Position numbers and translations under genes: made by a program
Shown: piece by piece, positions 1 to 6,774 of the stretch
Layout: every line of letters begins with the position of its first letter
Numbering within the stretch: position 1 is the stretch's first letter
The notes under the pieces: model-generated
The model's database searches: none
What the model was told of the DNA's origin: nothing
Seen by the model: the letters and a program-made list of their open reading frames with translations, nothing else
NCBI GenBank assembly: GCA_025464695.1
Contig: JAODNQ010000281.1
Span: 1 to 16,692, forward strand
Length of the DNA: 16,692 nt
Direction of reading: 5' to 3'
DNA from: Frankiales bacterium
Lineage (GTDB): Bacteria; Actinomycetota; Actinomycetes; Mycobacteriales; SCTD01

Positions 1-1018
1 CGAGCCGGTCGGCGATCTCGAGGTTCGTCGCGCCGGTGGCCAGGAGCGCGAGGATCTCGTGCTCGCGCGCGGTCAGGCTGGTCTCGTCGTGCACCTCGAC
101 GGCGCTGCCGGCGATCCGGGCGGGGGCCGCGGCGGCCGCCGCGCGCGCGCGGGTGAAGCGGACCGCGGCGGGGTCGAGCCCGGCCCCGACGGCGGACGGC
201 GTGCTGAGCGTGGCGCGGATCTGCTCGCGCTGGCGGACCACGCGCTCGAGCAGGGTGGCGCGCTCGTAGGCCCGGGTGAACCCGTCGGCGAACATCTGCA
301 GGACGTCGCGGTCGAGCTGCGTCAGGAGGCGGCCGGTCAGGGCGTTGTCGGCGTGCAGCAGCCCGATGACCCGGCCCTCGGTGACCAGCGGGGCCACCAG
401 GTAGGGGGTCTCGACCCCGGCGCCGGCGAGCGGGTGCTCGGCCCAGCCGTCGGGGTCGACCGGGACCAGGGCCGGCAGCCGCCGGCGCACGGCCTCGGTC
501 TCGGGCAGGCCCGACACGAGGGACACCGACCGGCCGCCGAGGGGGGCGGGGCCGACGCCGGCGACGTGCAGGACACCGGGCGCCCAGGAGGACCCCTCGA
601 CGCGGGAGACCAGGGCGCGGTCGAAGCCTCCGGCGTCGCAGAGCGCGGAGGCGCAGGAGGCGGTGAGCTCGTTCTGGCCGGCCTCCCGACAGACCTCCTC
701 GAGCACCTCGTGCACCCGGGCGTACCGGGCCGTGCCGGTCTCGCGGACGTGCGTGCGCAGGAGCCCCTGCAGCACGCCGGCCACGCCCGCCACCTCCGCG
801 GCCTCGTCCGGCCGGCTGTCGCCCTGGGCCACGGCGTCGAGCACGCGCCCGGGGACGGCGCCGAGCGCCTCGTAGAGCCGGCGGCTCTCGGCGTCGTCGA
901 CCGTGTCGGACGCGGTCACGTCGCGGACCCCGGCGGCGAGCCACCCCACCTGCACGTCGGACGTGGCGACGGGGGGCGCCACGGACGTGAGGCGGACGGG
1001 TGCTCGGCCTGCGCTCAA
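1..1018 (-). CDS. GAF-domain LuxR-family transcriptional regulator (3' end cut by window edge)
   Basis: Cytoplasmic DNA-binding regulator, readable for 339 codons before the window ends. Translation from the TTG at 1018-1016 gives a variable helical N-terminus (about 1-100), a GAF-like sensor region (about 105-255, including APLVTEGRVIGLLHADN and the following helix LTQLDRDVLQMFADGF), a charged linker (about 255-270), and the start of a LuxR/FixJ helix-turn-helix (from about 315, SLTAREHEILALLATGATNLEIADRL). The recognition helix is entered, but the last 20-30 residues lie outside the window. The TTG start is chosen because GAAGGAG ends 5 nt upstream of it and no ATG fits. Proteins of this build are orphan regulators with unknown small-molecule or redox inputs. 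It is divergent from the TetR/bioF operon and may share that intergenic control region, but its targets cannot be read from the sequence. The family call is firm; the exact start is moderately sure. Confidence 0.85.
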   Translation of the reverse strand, partial: MSAGRAPVRLTSVAPPVATSDVQVGWLAAGVRDVTASDTVDDAESRRLYEALGAVPGRVLDAVAQGDSRPDEAAEVAGVAGVLQGLLRTHVRETGTARYARVHEVLEEVCREAGQNELTASCASALCDAGGFDRALVSRVEGSSWAPGVLHVAGVGPAPLGGRSVSLVSGLPETEAVRRRLPALVPVDPDGWAEHPLAGAGVETPYLVAPLVTEGRVIGLLHADNALTGRLLTQLDRDVLQMFADGFTRAYERATLLERVVRQREQIRATLSTPSAVGAGLDPAAVRFTRARAAAAAAPARIAGSAVEVHDETSLTAREHEILALLATGATNLEIADRL

Positions 1019-1195
1019 CGCGGCTCCTTCGGGTGCGGCCGGGTGCGCCGGCCGGCGTGGGGGGAGGTGGTGCGGGTCCTGCGACGGTCGGTGCTTGACG
1101 TCCGTGGCGCTCTGGGAGGCAGTATGTGTCTGGTCGTTCACTAGCGGATGAGTATGAGACGTGGGTCACAGGGTGTCAAACGCAGGGCAGGGGGC

Positions 1196-1230
1196 AGGAG
1201 CGCGCTCCTCGGCGGCCTCCGGGAGCTCCC
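1196..1230. promoter_or_regulatory. Two palindromes upstream of the TetR gene (candidate operators)
   Basis: A perfect 14-bp palindrome (AGGAGCGCGCTCCT, 1196-1209) is followed by a perfect 10-bp palindrome (GGGAGCTCCC, 1221-1230), with centres 23 bp apart. If the TetR protein starts at 1256, both lie in its upstream region, where TetR-family autorepressors commonly bind. If translation starts at the ATG at 1148, they would be inside the coding sequence. High GC makes short palindromes common, so operator function is inference only. Confidence 0.3.
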
Positions 1231-1255
1231 CCGCCCACCCCTCCGCCGGCCCGTC

Positions 1256-1852
1256 GTGACCTCGGCCGCGCAGGCCCGCACGCGTGACCCCGCCCGCAAG
1301 GAGCGCATCCTGCGGGCCGCCGCCGAGCTCATCGCCCGCGACGGGTTCCACCCGGTGTCGATGGCCGAGATCGGGGCGGCGGCCGGCGTCACCGGGTCGG
1401 CCATCTACCGGCACTTCGACAGCAAGGTCGCCGTCCTGGTCGCCCTGCTCGACCGGGCCGTGGACGGCCTGCTCGCCGACGCGCGACGCACCGTCACGGA
1501 GACCCCCGACCTCCGGGACGCGCTCGACCTGCTCGTGGACTCCCAGGTGGAGTTCGCCGTCACGGAGCGGGCCGTCGCGCAGGTCTACTACCGGGAGGGG
1601 CACGCGCTCCCCGAGCAGGACGGCCGGCGGCTGCGGCGCAACCAGCGGGCGTACGTCGAGGTCTGGGTCCGCCTGCTGCTCGACCTGCGTCCGGGCGGGG
1701 ACGAGGACCGGGCGCGGGCGCTCGTCCACGCTGCCATCGGCGCGGTGCAGTCGACCCTGTTCCAGAGCGAGGGCCTGCGCGGCGACGCCTCCCGCGACGT
1801 CCTGCGGTCCGCGGGACGGGCCGTCCTCGACGTCGCCCTGGAGGGCTCGTGA
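1256..1852 (+). CDS. TetR-family transcriptional regulator
   Basis: About 198 residues from the GTG at 1256, the usual TetR length. The N-terminal helix-turn-helix spans about residues 16-58: KERILRAAAELIARDGF, then VSMAEIGAAAGVTGSAIYRHFDSK. The GSAIYRHF recognition helix resembles that of actinomycete TetR regulators found beside acyl-CoA metabolism genes. The C-terminal all-helical ligand domain (about 60-198) gives no ligand clue. An in-frame ATG at 1148 would add 36 Arg/Pro/Gly-rich residues unlike any TetR N-terminus, so GTG 1256 is preferred, although no clear Shine-Dalgarno precedes either start. The stop overlaps the bioF start (GTGA, 1849-1852), so the two genes are translationally coupled. 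It could regulate its own operon and thus bioF, and may be analogous to BioQ of mycobacteria and corynebacteria. However, I found no TGAAC-N3-GTTAC-like BioQ site upstream, so a fatty-acid or acyl-CoA responsive role is equally possible. Confidence 0.85.
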   Translation: MTSAAQARTRDPARKERILRAAAELIARDGFHPVSMAEIGAAAGVTGSAIYRHFDSKVAVLVALLDRAVDGLLADARRTVTETPDLRDALDLLVDSQVEFAVTERAVAQVYYREGHALPEQDGRRLRRNQRAYVEVWVRLLLDLRPGGDEDRARALVHAAIGAVQSTLFQSEGLRGDASRDVLRSAGRAVLDVALEGS

Positions 1853-2967
1853 CCGACCCGTGGTCCTGGCTGCACGCCGAGCGCGAGCAGGTCGCGGCCC
1901 GCGGGCTGCGCCGTCGGCTCGACCCGGGTGAACCGGGCCTGCTCGACCTCGCCGGCAACGACTACCTCGGGCTGTCGCGCCACCCCGAGGTGGTGGCGGC
2001 CGCCGTCGACGCCACCCGCCGGTACGGGGCCGGGAGCACCGGCTCGCGGCTGGTCACCGGGACGACGCCGCTGCACCTCGCCCTCGAGGCCGCCCTCGCC
2101 GCGCGCACCGGGTCGGAGGCCGCGCTGGTCTTCTCGTCCGGCTACCTGGCGAACCTCGGCGCCCTGACCGTGCTCGGCGGGCCGGGGACCCTCGTGGTCT
2201 CCGACGCCGGCAACCACGCGTCGCTCGTCGACGGCTGCCGGCTGTCGCGGTCCGAGGTCAAGGTGGTGCCGCACGGCGACGTCGCCGCCGTCGAGGCCGC
2301 CGTGGCCGCCCACCCCGGTCGGGCCGTGGTCGTGACCGACGCCGTCTTCTCCGTGGACGGCACGGTCGCCCCCCTCGCCGCGCTGCACGACGTCGTCCGC
2401 CGCCGGGGGGCACTGCTGCTGGTCGACGAGGCGCACGCCCTCGGCGTGCTGGGGCCCCAGGGCGCCGGGGCCTGCGCAGCGGTCGGGATCGCCGCCGAGC
2501 CCGACGTCGTCCGGACCGTGACGCTGTCGAAGTCGCTGGGCAGCCAGGGCGGGGCCGTCCTCGGTCCGGCCGCGCTGTGCGCGCACCTGGTCGACACCGC
2601 CCGGGCGTTCGTCTTCGACACCGGCCTCGCGCCGTCGTCGGTGGGCGCGGCGCTCGCGGCGCTGGGCCTCGTCGACGACCAGCGGCTCGCGGCCCTCGCC
2701 GCCGTGGGGGACGCGCTCGCGGCCGCGCTCGGGGTCCCCCCGACTCCGGGTGCGGTGCTCCAGGTGCTGGTCGGCGACCCGGTGCGGGCGCTCCGTGCGC
2801 AGCAGGCCTGCCGCGAGCAGGGCGTCCGCGTCGGCTGCTTCCGGCCGCCGTCCGTGCCCGAGGGCGGGTCGTGCCTGCGCGTCACGGCGCGGGCCGACCT
2901 CACCCCCGACGACGTCGCCCGGGCGGCCGCCGCGGTGCGGGCGGCGCTGGCCCCGCTCCCCGCCTGA
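1849..2967 (+). CDS. bioF: 8-amino-7-oxononanoate synthase (biotin biosynthesis)
   Basis: Pyridoxal-phosphate enzyme of the alpha-oxoamine synthase family. BioF condenses pimeloyl-ACP/CoA with L-alanine to give 8-amino-7-oxononanoate, the first step of biotin ring assembly, in the cytoplasm. The protein is 372 residues (BioF is usually about 380). Motifs in order: LAGNDYLGLSRHP (34-46), GAGSTGSRLVTGT (60-72), FSSGYLAN (95-102), the PLP-stacking His in GNHAS (H123), VDEAHALG (D193/H196 region) and TLSKSLGSQGG with the Schiff-base lysine K228. Glycine C-acetyltransferase (Kbl) and 5-aminolevulinate synthase share this fold, but the N-terminal LAGNDYLGLSRHP and the size favour BioF. It starts inside the TetR stop codon (GTGA overlap) and has no other biotin gene beside it, so bioA, bioB and bioD would have to lie elsewhere. 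The gene ends shortly before the repeat region shared with the convergent SMR gene. Confidence 0.88.
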   Translation: MTDPWSWLHAEREQVAARGLRRRLDPGEPGLLDLAGNDYLGLSRHPEVVAAAVDATRRYGAGSTGSRLVTGTTPLHLALEAALAARTGSEAALVFSSGYLANLGALTVLGGPGTLVVSDAGNHASLVDGCRLSRSEVKVVPHGDVAAVEAAVAAHPGRAVVVTDAVFSVDGTVAPLAALHDVVRRRGALLLVDEAHALGVLGPQGAGACAAVGIAAEPDVVRTVTLSKSLGSQGGAVLGPAALCAHLVDTARAFVFDTGLAPSSVGAALAALGLVDDQRLAALAAVGDALAAALGVPPTPGAVLQVLVGDPVRALRAQQACREQGVRVGCFRPPSVPEGGSCLRVTARADLTPDDVARAAAAVRAALAPLPA

Positions 2968-2970
2968 GTC

Positions 2971-3059
2971 GGCCCCGTCCAGCTCCGGTCCGCGGCGACC
3001 TCTCCGACCAGCTCCGGTCCGCGGCGACCGGCCCCGTCTAGCTCCGGTCCGCGGCGACC
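2971..3059. repeat. Three-copy 29-30 bp tandem repeat at the 3' end of the SMR gene
   Basis: The 20-bp core AGCTCCGGTCCGCGGCGACC occurs identically at 2981-3000, 3010-3029 and 3040-3059 (periods 29 and 30 bp). The first and third copies match over 30 bp (2971-3000 and 3030-3059) with one C/T difference. The third copy contains the last codons and TAG stop of the minus-strand SMR gene (VAADRS-stop). The other two therefore look like duplicated copies of that gene's 3' end, in which the TAG is changed to a CTG read in the same orientation. The middle copy can fold as CCGGTC-CGCGGC-GACCGG (3014-3031). The repeats lie between two convergent genes. A role in termination is possible but not shown. 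Confidence 0.9.
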
Positions 3060-3415
3060 ACCACGGCGGCGGCCGAGGCCTGCTCGGCCTTCGGCTTCAG
3101 GCCGTCGCCCAGGTGGATGACGGCGACGCCGGCGAGCACCAGGACCACCCCGCCGACCTGCACGGCGTTCACGTGCTCGTCCAGGAACAGCACGCCGATG
3201 ACGAGGATGGAGACGGTCCCGAGCCCGGACCAGAGGGCGTAGGAGAGCCCGACCGGGAGCTCGCGGACCGCCTTGGCGAACAGCGTGAACGACAGCGCGT
3301 AGCCGGCGAGGCAGACGAGGGTGGGGACGAGCTTGGTGAACCCGTCCGACTGCGCGAGCAGGGTGGTGGCGAGCACCTCGACGAAGATCGCGCCCAGCAG
3401 CAGTCCGACGGCCAT
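3038..3415 (-). CDS. Small multidrug resistance (SMR/EmrE-type) transporter
   Basis: Inner-membrane proton-coupled exporter of cationic drugs or quaternary ammonium compounds, 125 residues with four predicted transmembrane helices, acting as a dimer. Close parallels with EmrE: the substrate/proton-binding glutamate in GAIFVEVLATTLL (E13, equal to EmrE E14), SDGFTKL after helix 1, and YALWSGLGTV in helix 3 (equal to YAIWSGVG with Trp63). These favour the Qac/EmrE subtype over the guanidinium-exporter subtype. The last 20 or so residues (KPKAEQASAAAVVVAADRS) form a soluble tail longer than EmrE's, and its end is embedded in the local tandem repeat. The start is the ATG at 3415, preceded by a GGGAGGAGAGG ribosome-binding site. 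It is divergent from the SCP2 gene and convergent with bioF. It is a single gene, so a homodimer is likely, whereas some SMRs work as paired genes. The true substrate is unknown. Confidence 0.93.
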   Translation of the reverse strand: MAVGLLLGAIFVEVLATTLLAQSDGFTKLVPTLVCLAGYALSFTLFAKAVRELPVGLSYALWSGLGTVSILVIGVLFLDEHVNAVQVGGVVLVLAGVAVIHLGDGLKPKAEQASAAAVVVAADRS

Positions 3416-3438
3416 GTGACGCACCTCTCCTCCCGGCT

Positions 3439-3463
3439 GGCGGGGTGCCGCCGAGGGTGTCAA
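3439..3463 (-). promoter_or_regulatory. Possible SMR promoter element and leader hairpin
   Basis: On the minus strand a perfect TTGACA hexamer (3463-3458) stands about 40 nt upstream of the SMR start. It is followed by a small hairpin GGCGG-CACC-CCGCC (complement of 3439-3452). No good -10 hexamer is found 16-19 nt downstream, so the promoter call is weak. Confidence 0.25.
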
Positions 3464-3527
3464 TCTGCCCCCCCGCACCGGGCTCCGGCGAGGCGCGGGT
3501 GGCATCTCCCCCTGACGGACGGCAAGA

Positions 3528-3542
3528 CCCCCAGGAAGGGGG
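3528..3542. promoter_or_regulatory. Inverted repeat CCCCC-AGGAA-GGGGG in the SMR/SCP2 divergent region
   Basis: A perfect 5-bp inverted repeat with a 5-nt spacer sits in the 225-bp intergenic region. It is flanked by two direct copies of CATCTCCC (3503-3510 and 3558-3565). The second copy overlaps a weak -10-like TAGCGT at 3566-3571 upstream of the SCP2 gene. The arrangement could be a regulator site for the SCP2/acyl-CoA dehydrogenase operon. No known motif was recognised. Confidence 0.25.
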
Positions 3543-3640
3543 ACGTGGCCTGGAACACATCTCCCTAGCGTCTTCAGCATCCCGCCGAGTGGCAGGGCAG
3601 CGCGACGGTCATCGACCGCCCGGTACGGAGGAGACGACAG

Positions 3641-4051
3641 ATGAGCACGTTCAAGGACGCGGACGAGGTCTACGCCTACATCGGCAAGGCGATGGAGGCC
3701 TGCGTCACCGAGCCGCAGTTCGTCCAGGCGACCAAGGACGGGACGCTCGTCGTCCTCATCACGCAGACCGACCCGGCCGCCACGATCCTCGTCGACTTCC
3801 CGGGCCAGAAGGTCCTGACCGGCGACGCCGCCGCCGCCGCTCCCTCCACCGTCCAGCTCAAGATGAGCTCGGACAACGCCAACAAGTTCTGGCAGGGCAA
3901 GCTCAACTTCACCCTGGCCATGGCGCAGCGCAAGGTCAAGCTCGAGGGCAAGCGCTCCACGGCGCTCGCGCTGCTGCCGCTGACCGGCCCGATCTTCGAC
4001 AAGTACAAGGCCATCCTCGCCGAGGCCGGCCGCGAGGACCTGCTCGTCTGA
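3641..4051 (+). CDS. SCP2 sterol-binding domain protein
   Basis: A 136-residue, single-domain cytoplasmic protein of the SCP2 (sterol carrier protein 2) family, which binds lipids or acyl-CoAs in a hydrophobic tunnel. Recognisable parts are the strand pair TLVVLITQTDPAATILVDFPG (35-55), the acidic-to-polar stretch STVQLKMSSDNANKFWQGKLNFTLAMAQRKVKLEG (69-103), where FWQGKLN and the following GK match the family's 'dG' helix-strand region, and a C-terminal helix (115-130). It starts at the ATG at 3641 behind GGAGGAG. It lies 82 nt upstream of an acyl-CoA dehydrogenase-like gene, probably in one operon, suggesting delivery or sequestration of that enzyme's substrate. All ten valines use GTC, a sign of strong codon selection and likely high expression. 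The ligand is unknown. Confidence 0.85.
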   Translation: MSTFKDADEVYAYIGKAMEACVTEPQFVQATKDGTLVVLITQTDPAATILVDFPGQKVLTGDAAAAAPSTVQLKMSSDNANKFWQGKLNFTLAMAQRKVKLEGKRSTALALLPLTGPIFDKYKAILAEAGREDLLV

Positions 4052-4133
4052 GCACGTCCCGACCGCCTCTCCCCTTCTCCGCCCTGACCCCGCACCCCGA
4101 CGCCGCCTCGGCGCCCCAGCAGCAGGAGCACGC

Positions 4134-5378
4134 ATGACCACCGTTGACCAGACCATGACCGACGCCGAGTTCGACGGGGCCTTCGCGAAGGCCCAGGAGG
4201 TCTCGCAGGCGTTCCGCGAGATGGGCCCGCGCTACGACATCGAGAACACCTTCGCCTACGACAGCGTCCCGGTGTTCAAGGCGAGCGGCCTCGGCTCGCT
4301 CGTCGTCCCGAAGCAGTACGGCGGCCAGGGTGGCAACATCCTCCACTGTTCGAAGATCGTCAGCGAGCTCTCCCGCGGCGACTCCGCCATCACCCTGTCG
4401 TACAACATGCACTTCATCATGTGCGGCATGATGATGGGCCTGATGAGCGAGGCCCAGAACAAGTACTGGCTCGGCCGCGTCGCCGACGGCGAGCTCATGT
4501 TCGGCCCGTTCTCCGAGGCCCGCGCCGGCTTCTCCGGTCTCGCCGACATGAAGGCCGTCCCGCAGGCCGACGGTGGCTGGAAGATCTACGGGACGAAGAC
4601 CTGGGGCACGCTGTCCGAGGCCTCCACGATCATCACGACGAACGCGACCGTCACGGACGCCGACGGCAACCTCCCCGACACCTACGAGGACCGTGTCGAA
4701 GCGGAGAAGCTGTTCATCGCCGACTTCGTCGTGGACGCGGACGGCCAGGGCGACGGCGTCAAGATCGTCAAGAGCTGGAACGCCCTCGGCATGCACGCCA
4801 CCGGCACCCAGGTCGTCGTCTTCGACGGCTTCTACGTCCCCGAGGACGGCTTCGTCTGCGACTGGCGCGGTGGCGCCTTCGGCGTCCTCGAGTGGGCCTC
4901 CCTCAACTTCGCGAGCATCTACCTCGGCATGCAGTACCGCGTGCTCGAGGAGGCCCGCGCGGTGCTCTCCAAGAAGACCCTCGGTGCCACGTTCGGCGCC
5001 ATCGCCGCGGGCGAGACGAAGGTCGCGAACATCGGCCACATCGTCGACGGCATCGGCGACATGGCCTCCCGCGTCGAGCTCTCCCGCCGCGTCGTGTGGC
5101 GCACCTGCCAGGAGCTCGTCGACGGCGAGGACGACGCCTGGCCCGTGGAGCTCCGCTTCCCGTACATCGGCCTGGCCAAGACCTTCACGGCCGAGAACGT
5201 CATGTACATGACGCGCAAGGCGATGAGCCTCGTCGGCGGCCAGAGCTTCCGCAAGGGCGCCATCTTCGAGCGCCTCTACCGCGACTCCGCGGCGTCGATG
5301 TTCCAGCCGCTCAACAGCGACCAGAGCTGCACCTACATCGGCGAGTACATGCTTGCTCCCGAGGAGCTTAACGACTAG
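4134..5378 (+). CDS. Acyl-CoA dehydrogenase-family flavoprotein lacking the canonical C-terminal catalytic Glu motif
   Basis: A 414-residue cytoplasmic protein with the three-part acyl-CoA dehydrogenase fold. The N-terminal helical domain (1-115) contains GLGSLVVPKQYGGQGGN (52-68). The middle beta domain (about 120-240) contains FGPFSEARAGFSG, in place of the usual TEPxxGSD flavin-binding motif, and NALGMHATGTQVVVFDGFYVP (216-236). The C-terminal helical domain (245-414) ends with FERLYRDSAASMFQPLNSDQ (378-397). In medium/short-chain enzymes this last region reads RDxRixxIYEGTxEI and supplies the catalytic Glu. Here it is MFQPLNSD, with no Glu. The enzyme may use another base, or may act as an oxygenase/monooxygenase-like member of the superfamily; RYRD motifs of this kind also occur in DszC-like flavoproteins. 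Start ATG behind CAGGAG. It is probably co-transcribed with the SCP2 gene and ends at a strong hairpin. Val and Leu codons are strongly C-ending. Confidence 0.85.
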   Translation: MTTVDQTMTDAEFDGAFAKAQEVSQAFREMGPRYDIENTFAYDSVPVFKASGLGSLVVPKQYGGQGGNILHCSKIVSELSRGDSAITLSYNMHFIMCGMMMGLMSEAQNKYWLGRVADGELMFGPFSEARAGFSGLADMKAVPQADGGWKIYGTKTWGTLSEASTIITTNATVTDADGNLPDTYEDRVEAEKLFIADFVVDADGQGDGVKIVKSWNALGMHATGTQVVVFDGFYVPEDGFVCDWRGGAFGVLEWASLNFASIYLGMQYRVLEEARAVLSKKTLGATFGAIAAGETKVANIGHIVDGIGDMASRVELSRRVVWRTCQELVDGEDDAWPVELRFPYIGLAKTFTAENVMYMTRKAMSLVGGQSFRKGAIFERLYRDSAASMFQPLNSDQSCTYIGEYMLAPEELND

Positions 5379-5394
5379 CAGTCCCCGCTCCGCC

Positions 5395-5428
5395 GACAGC
5401 CCCGCACCCCTCCCGGTGCGGGGCTGTC
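5395..5428 (+). terminator. Strong hairpin terminator after the acyl-CoA dehydrogenase-like gene
   Basis: A perfect 14-bp stem (5395-5408 pairing with 5415-5428; arms GACAGCCCCGCACC and its complement) with a 6-nt CCTCCC loop begins 17 nt after the TAG stop. There is no U-tract, as is common for actinomycete terminators. It separates the SCP2/acyl-CoA dehydrogenase operon from the protease gene. Confidence 0.85.
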
Positions 5429-5447
5429 GTGCGTCGCGACCTCACAG

Positions 5448-5510
5448 GTGCCTGCCAGGCGGGGCGCAGGGACCGTCCAGGCACGCGGAGCAGAAAGGAC
5501 GTGCAGCACG
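5448..5510. promoter_or_regulatory. Inverted repeats upstream of the HtrA-like protease
   Basis: GTGCCTG (5448-5454) and its exact complement CAGGCAC (5478-5484) flank 23 nt, and a CGTGC-A-GCACG palindrome lies at 5500-5510, shortly before the ribosome-binding site. These are the only notable features in the 109 nt between the terminator and the protease start. No -35/-10 pair was convincing. A regulatory role is a guess. Confidence 0.25.
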
Positions 5511-5537
5511 TACGCCGTCCCCCGAGGAGCACCCGCC

Positions 5538-6713
5538 ATGACCCTGCCCGCCCCCGAGCGCCCCCTGCACGTCCCCGCGTACGCCTTCGTGCCGCCCCAC
5601 GACGTCGCGCCCGGGCCGTCTCCTTCTGCGGGCGTGCCCGGCCCGGCCGCCGCTCCCCGGCCGGCCCGCTCCCGCTCGGCCGCCCTGCTGGTCGCCGGGG
5701 CCCTGCTGTGCGGCGGCTCGGGCGCGGCGGGCGCCCTGCTGGTCGACCGCACGGGCCCCACCGCCGTCGCCGCTCCGATCAGCCGCAGCACCGGCACCGT
5801 GCAGGTCGCTGCGAGCACCACCGCCGGCACCGCCGAGTCGGCCGCCGCCACCATCGCCCCGAGCGTCGTCACCATCGCGGTGCGGACCGCGACCGGGTCC
5901 GGCACCGGTTCCGGCGTCGTGCTCAAGACCGACGGCACGATCCTCACCAACAACCACGTCGTCGCGGGCGCCACGTCCGTCACCGTCACCCTCGACGACG
6001 GCCGCACCGCGACCGCGCGGGTGCTCGGCACCGACCCGACCAGCGACCTCGCCGTCGTGCGGGCCAGCGGCCTGTCCGGCCTCACCGCCGCGGTCTTCGC
6101 CGACAGCGACGCGCTGCAGGTGGGGCAGTCGGTGCTGGCCGTCGGTGCGCCGCTCGGGCTGTCCAACACCGTGACCGAGGGCATCGTGTCGACGCTGCAC
6201 CGCCCGGTCCGGACGGGCGAGACGGCGACGGAGCAGTCCGTCCTCGACGCCGTGCAGACCGATGCCGCCATCAACCCCGGCAACAGCGGGGGCGCCCTCG
6301 TCGACCTCGCCGGCCGCGTCGTCGGCATCAACAGCGCGATCGCCACCTCGGGCGACGGCAGCAGCGGCAACATCGGCGTCGGGTTCGCGATCCCGAGCAA
6401 CGCCGCGGTCGCCGTGGCCGAGGACCTGCTCGACGACGGCGTCGCCACGCACCCCCAGCTCGGGGTCAGCGTCGGCGACAGCACGACCGGCACCGGGGCG
6501 CTGCTCCGCGCCGTCACGCCGGGCGGCTCGGCCGACGGCGCCGGCCTGCAGGCGGGCGACGTCGTCACCGCGGTCGACGACCGGGTCCTCGTCGACGCCG
6601 ACTCCCTCATCGTGGCGGTCCGCGCCCACCAGCCCGGCGACGTCGTGACCGTCACCTGGCTGCGGGGCGGTCAGCCGCACACCGCCGAGGCCACCCTGAC
6701 GAAGGCGCAGTAG
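5538..6713 (+). CDS. Membrane-anchored HtrA/DegP-like serine protease with PDZ domain
   Basis: A 391-residue S1C-family protease for quality control of exported proteins. Order: a Pro/Ala-rich cytoplasmic N-terminus (1-46), one transmembrane helix (about 47-69, SAALLVAGALLCGG...GALLV), a Ser/Thr-rich linker, a trypsin-like domain (about 100-295) and a C-terminal PDZ domain (about 303-388). The catalytic triad is intact: H140 in TNNHVV, D170 in TSDLAVV, S250 in NPGNSGGAL. The N-in orientation places the protease outside the membrane. The PDZ domain has QLGVSV and AGLQAGDVVTAVDD. The start is the ATG at 5538 behind GAGGAG; an earlier in-frame start at 5448 would run through the inverted repeats and has no better support. 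The gene stands alone after a terminator. Actinomycetes carry several such paralogues (HtrA/PepD types), so no symbol is given. Confidence 0.93.
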   Translation: MTLPAPERPLHVPAYAFVPPHDVAPGPSPSAGVPGPAAAPRPARSRSAALLVAGALLCGGSGAAGALLVDRTGPTAVAAPISRSTGTVQVAASTTAGTAESAAATIAPSVVTIAVRTATGSGTGSGVVLKTDGTILTNNHVVAGATSVTVTLDDGRTATARVLGTDPTSDLAVVRASGLSGLTAAVFADSDALQVGQSVLAVGAPLGLSNTVTEGIVSTLHRPVRTGETATEQSVLDAVQTDAAINPGNSGGALVDLAGRVVGINSAIATSGDGSSGNIGVGFAIPSNAAVAVAEDLLDDGVATHPQLGVSVGDSTTGTGALLRAVTPGGSADGAGLQAGDVVTAVDDRVLVDADSLIVAVRAHQPGDVVTVTWLRGGQPHTAEATLTKAQ

Positions 6714-6774
6714 CAGGCGGGACGACGGGCGCGGCTACGGTGCAGGCGCCCGCCCTCGACCCTCGGAGCCCCTG

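Noticed and set aside
1095..1128. Promoter TTGACG ... TATGTG upstream of the TetR gene.
   Set aside because: The spacer would be 22 nt, too long for a normal housekeeping promoter, and no alternative -10 fits.
59..1144. Plus-strand 361-codon open frame at the window start.
   Set aside because: The minus strand encodes a clear GAF-LuxR protein over the same bases; the plus-strand translation has no recognisable fold.
2981..3059. CRISPR array suggested by three evenly spaced repeats.
   Set aside because: Spacers are only 9-10 bp, one repeat is the coding end of the SMR gene, and no cas gene is present.
3416..3463. Guanidine riboswitch upstream of the SMR transporter.
   Set aside because: The leader has only one short GGCGG/CCGCC hairpin and no ACGR loops or ykkC-type core, and the protein looks like the Qac/EmrE subtype rather than a guanidinium exporter.
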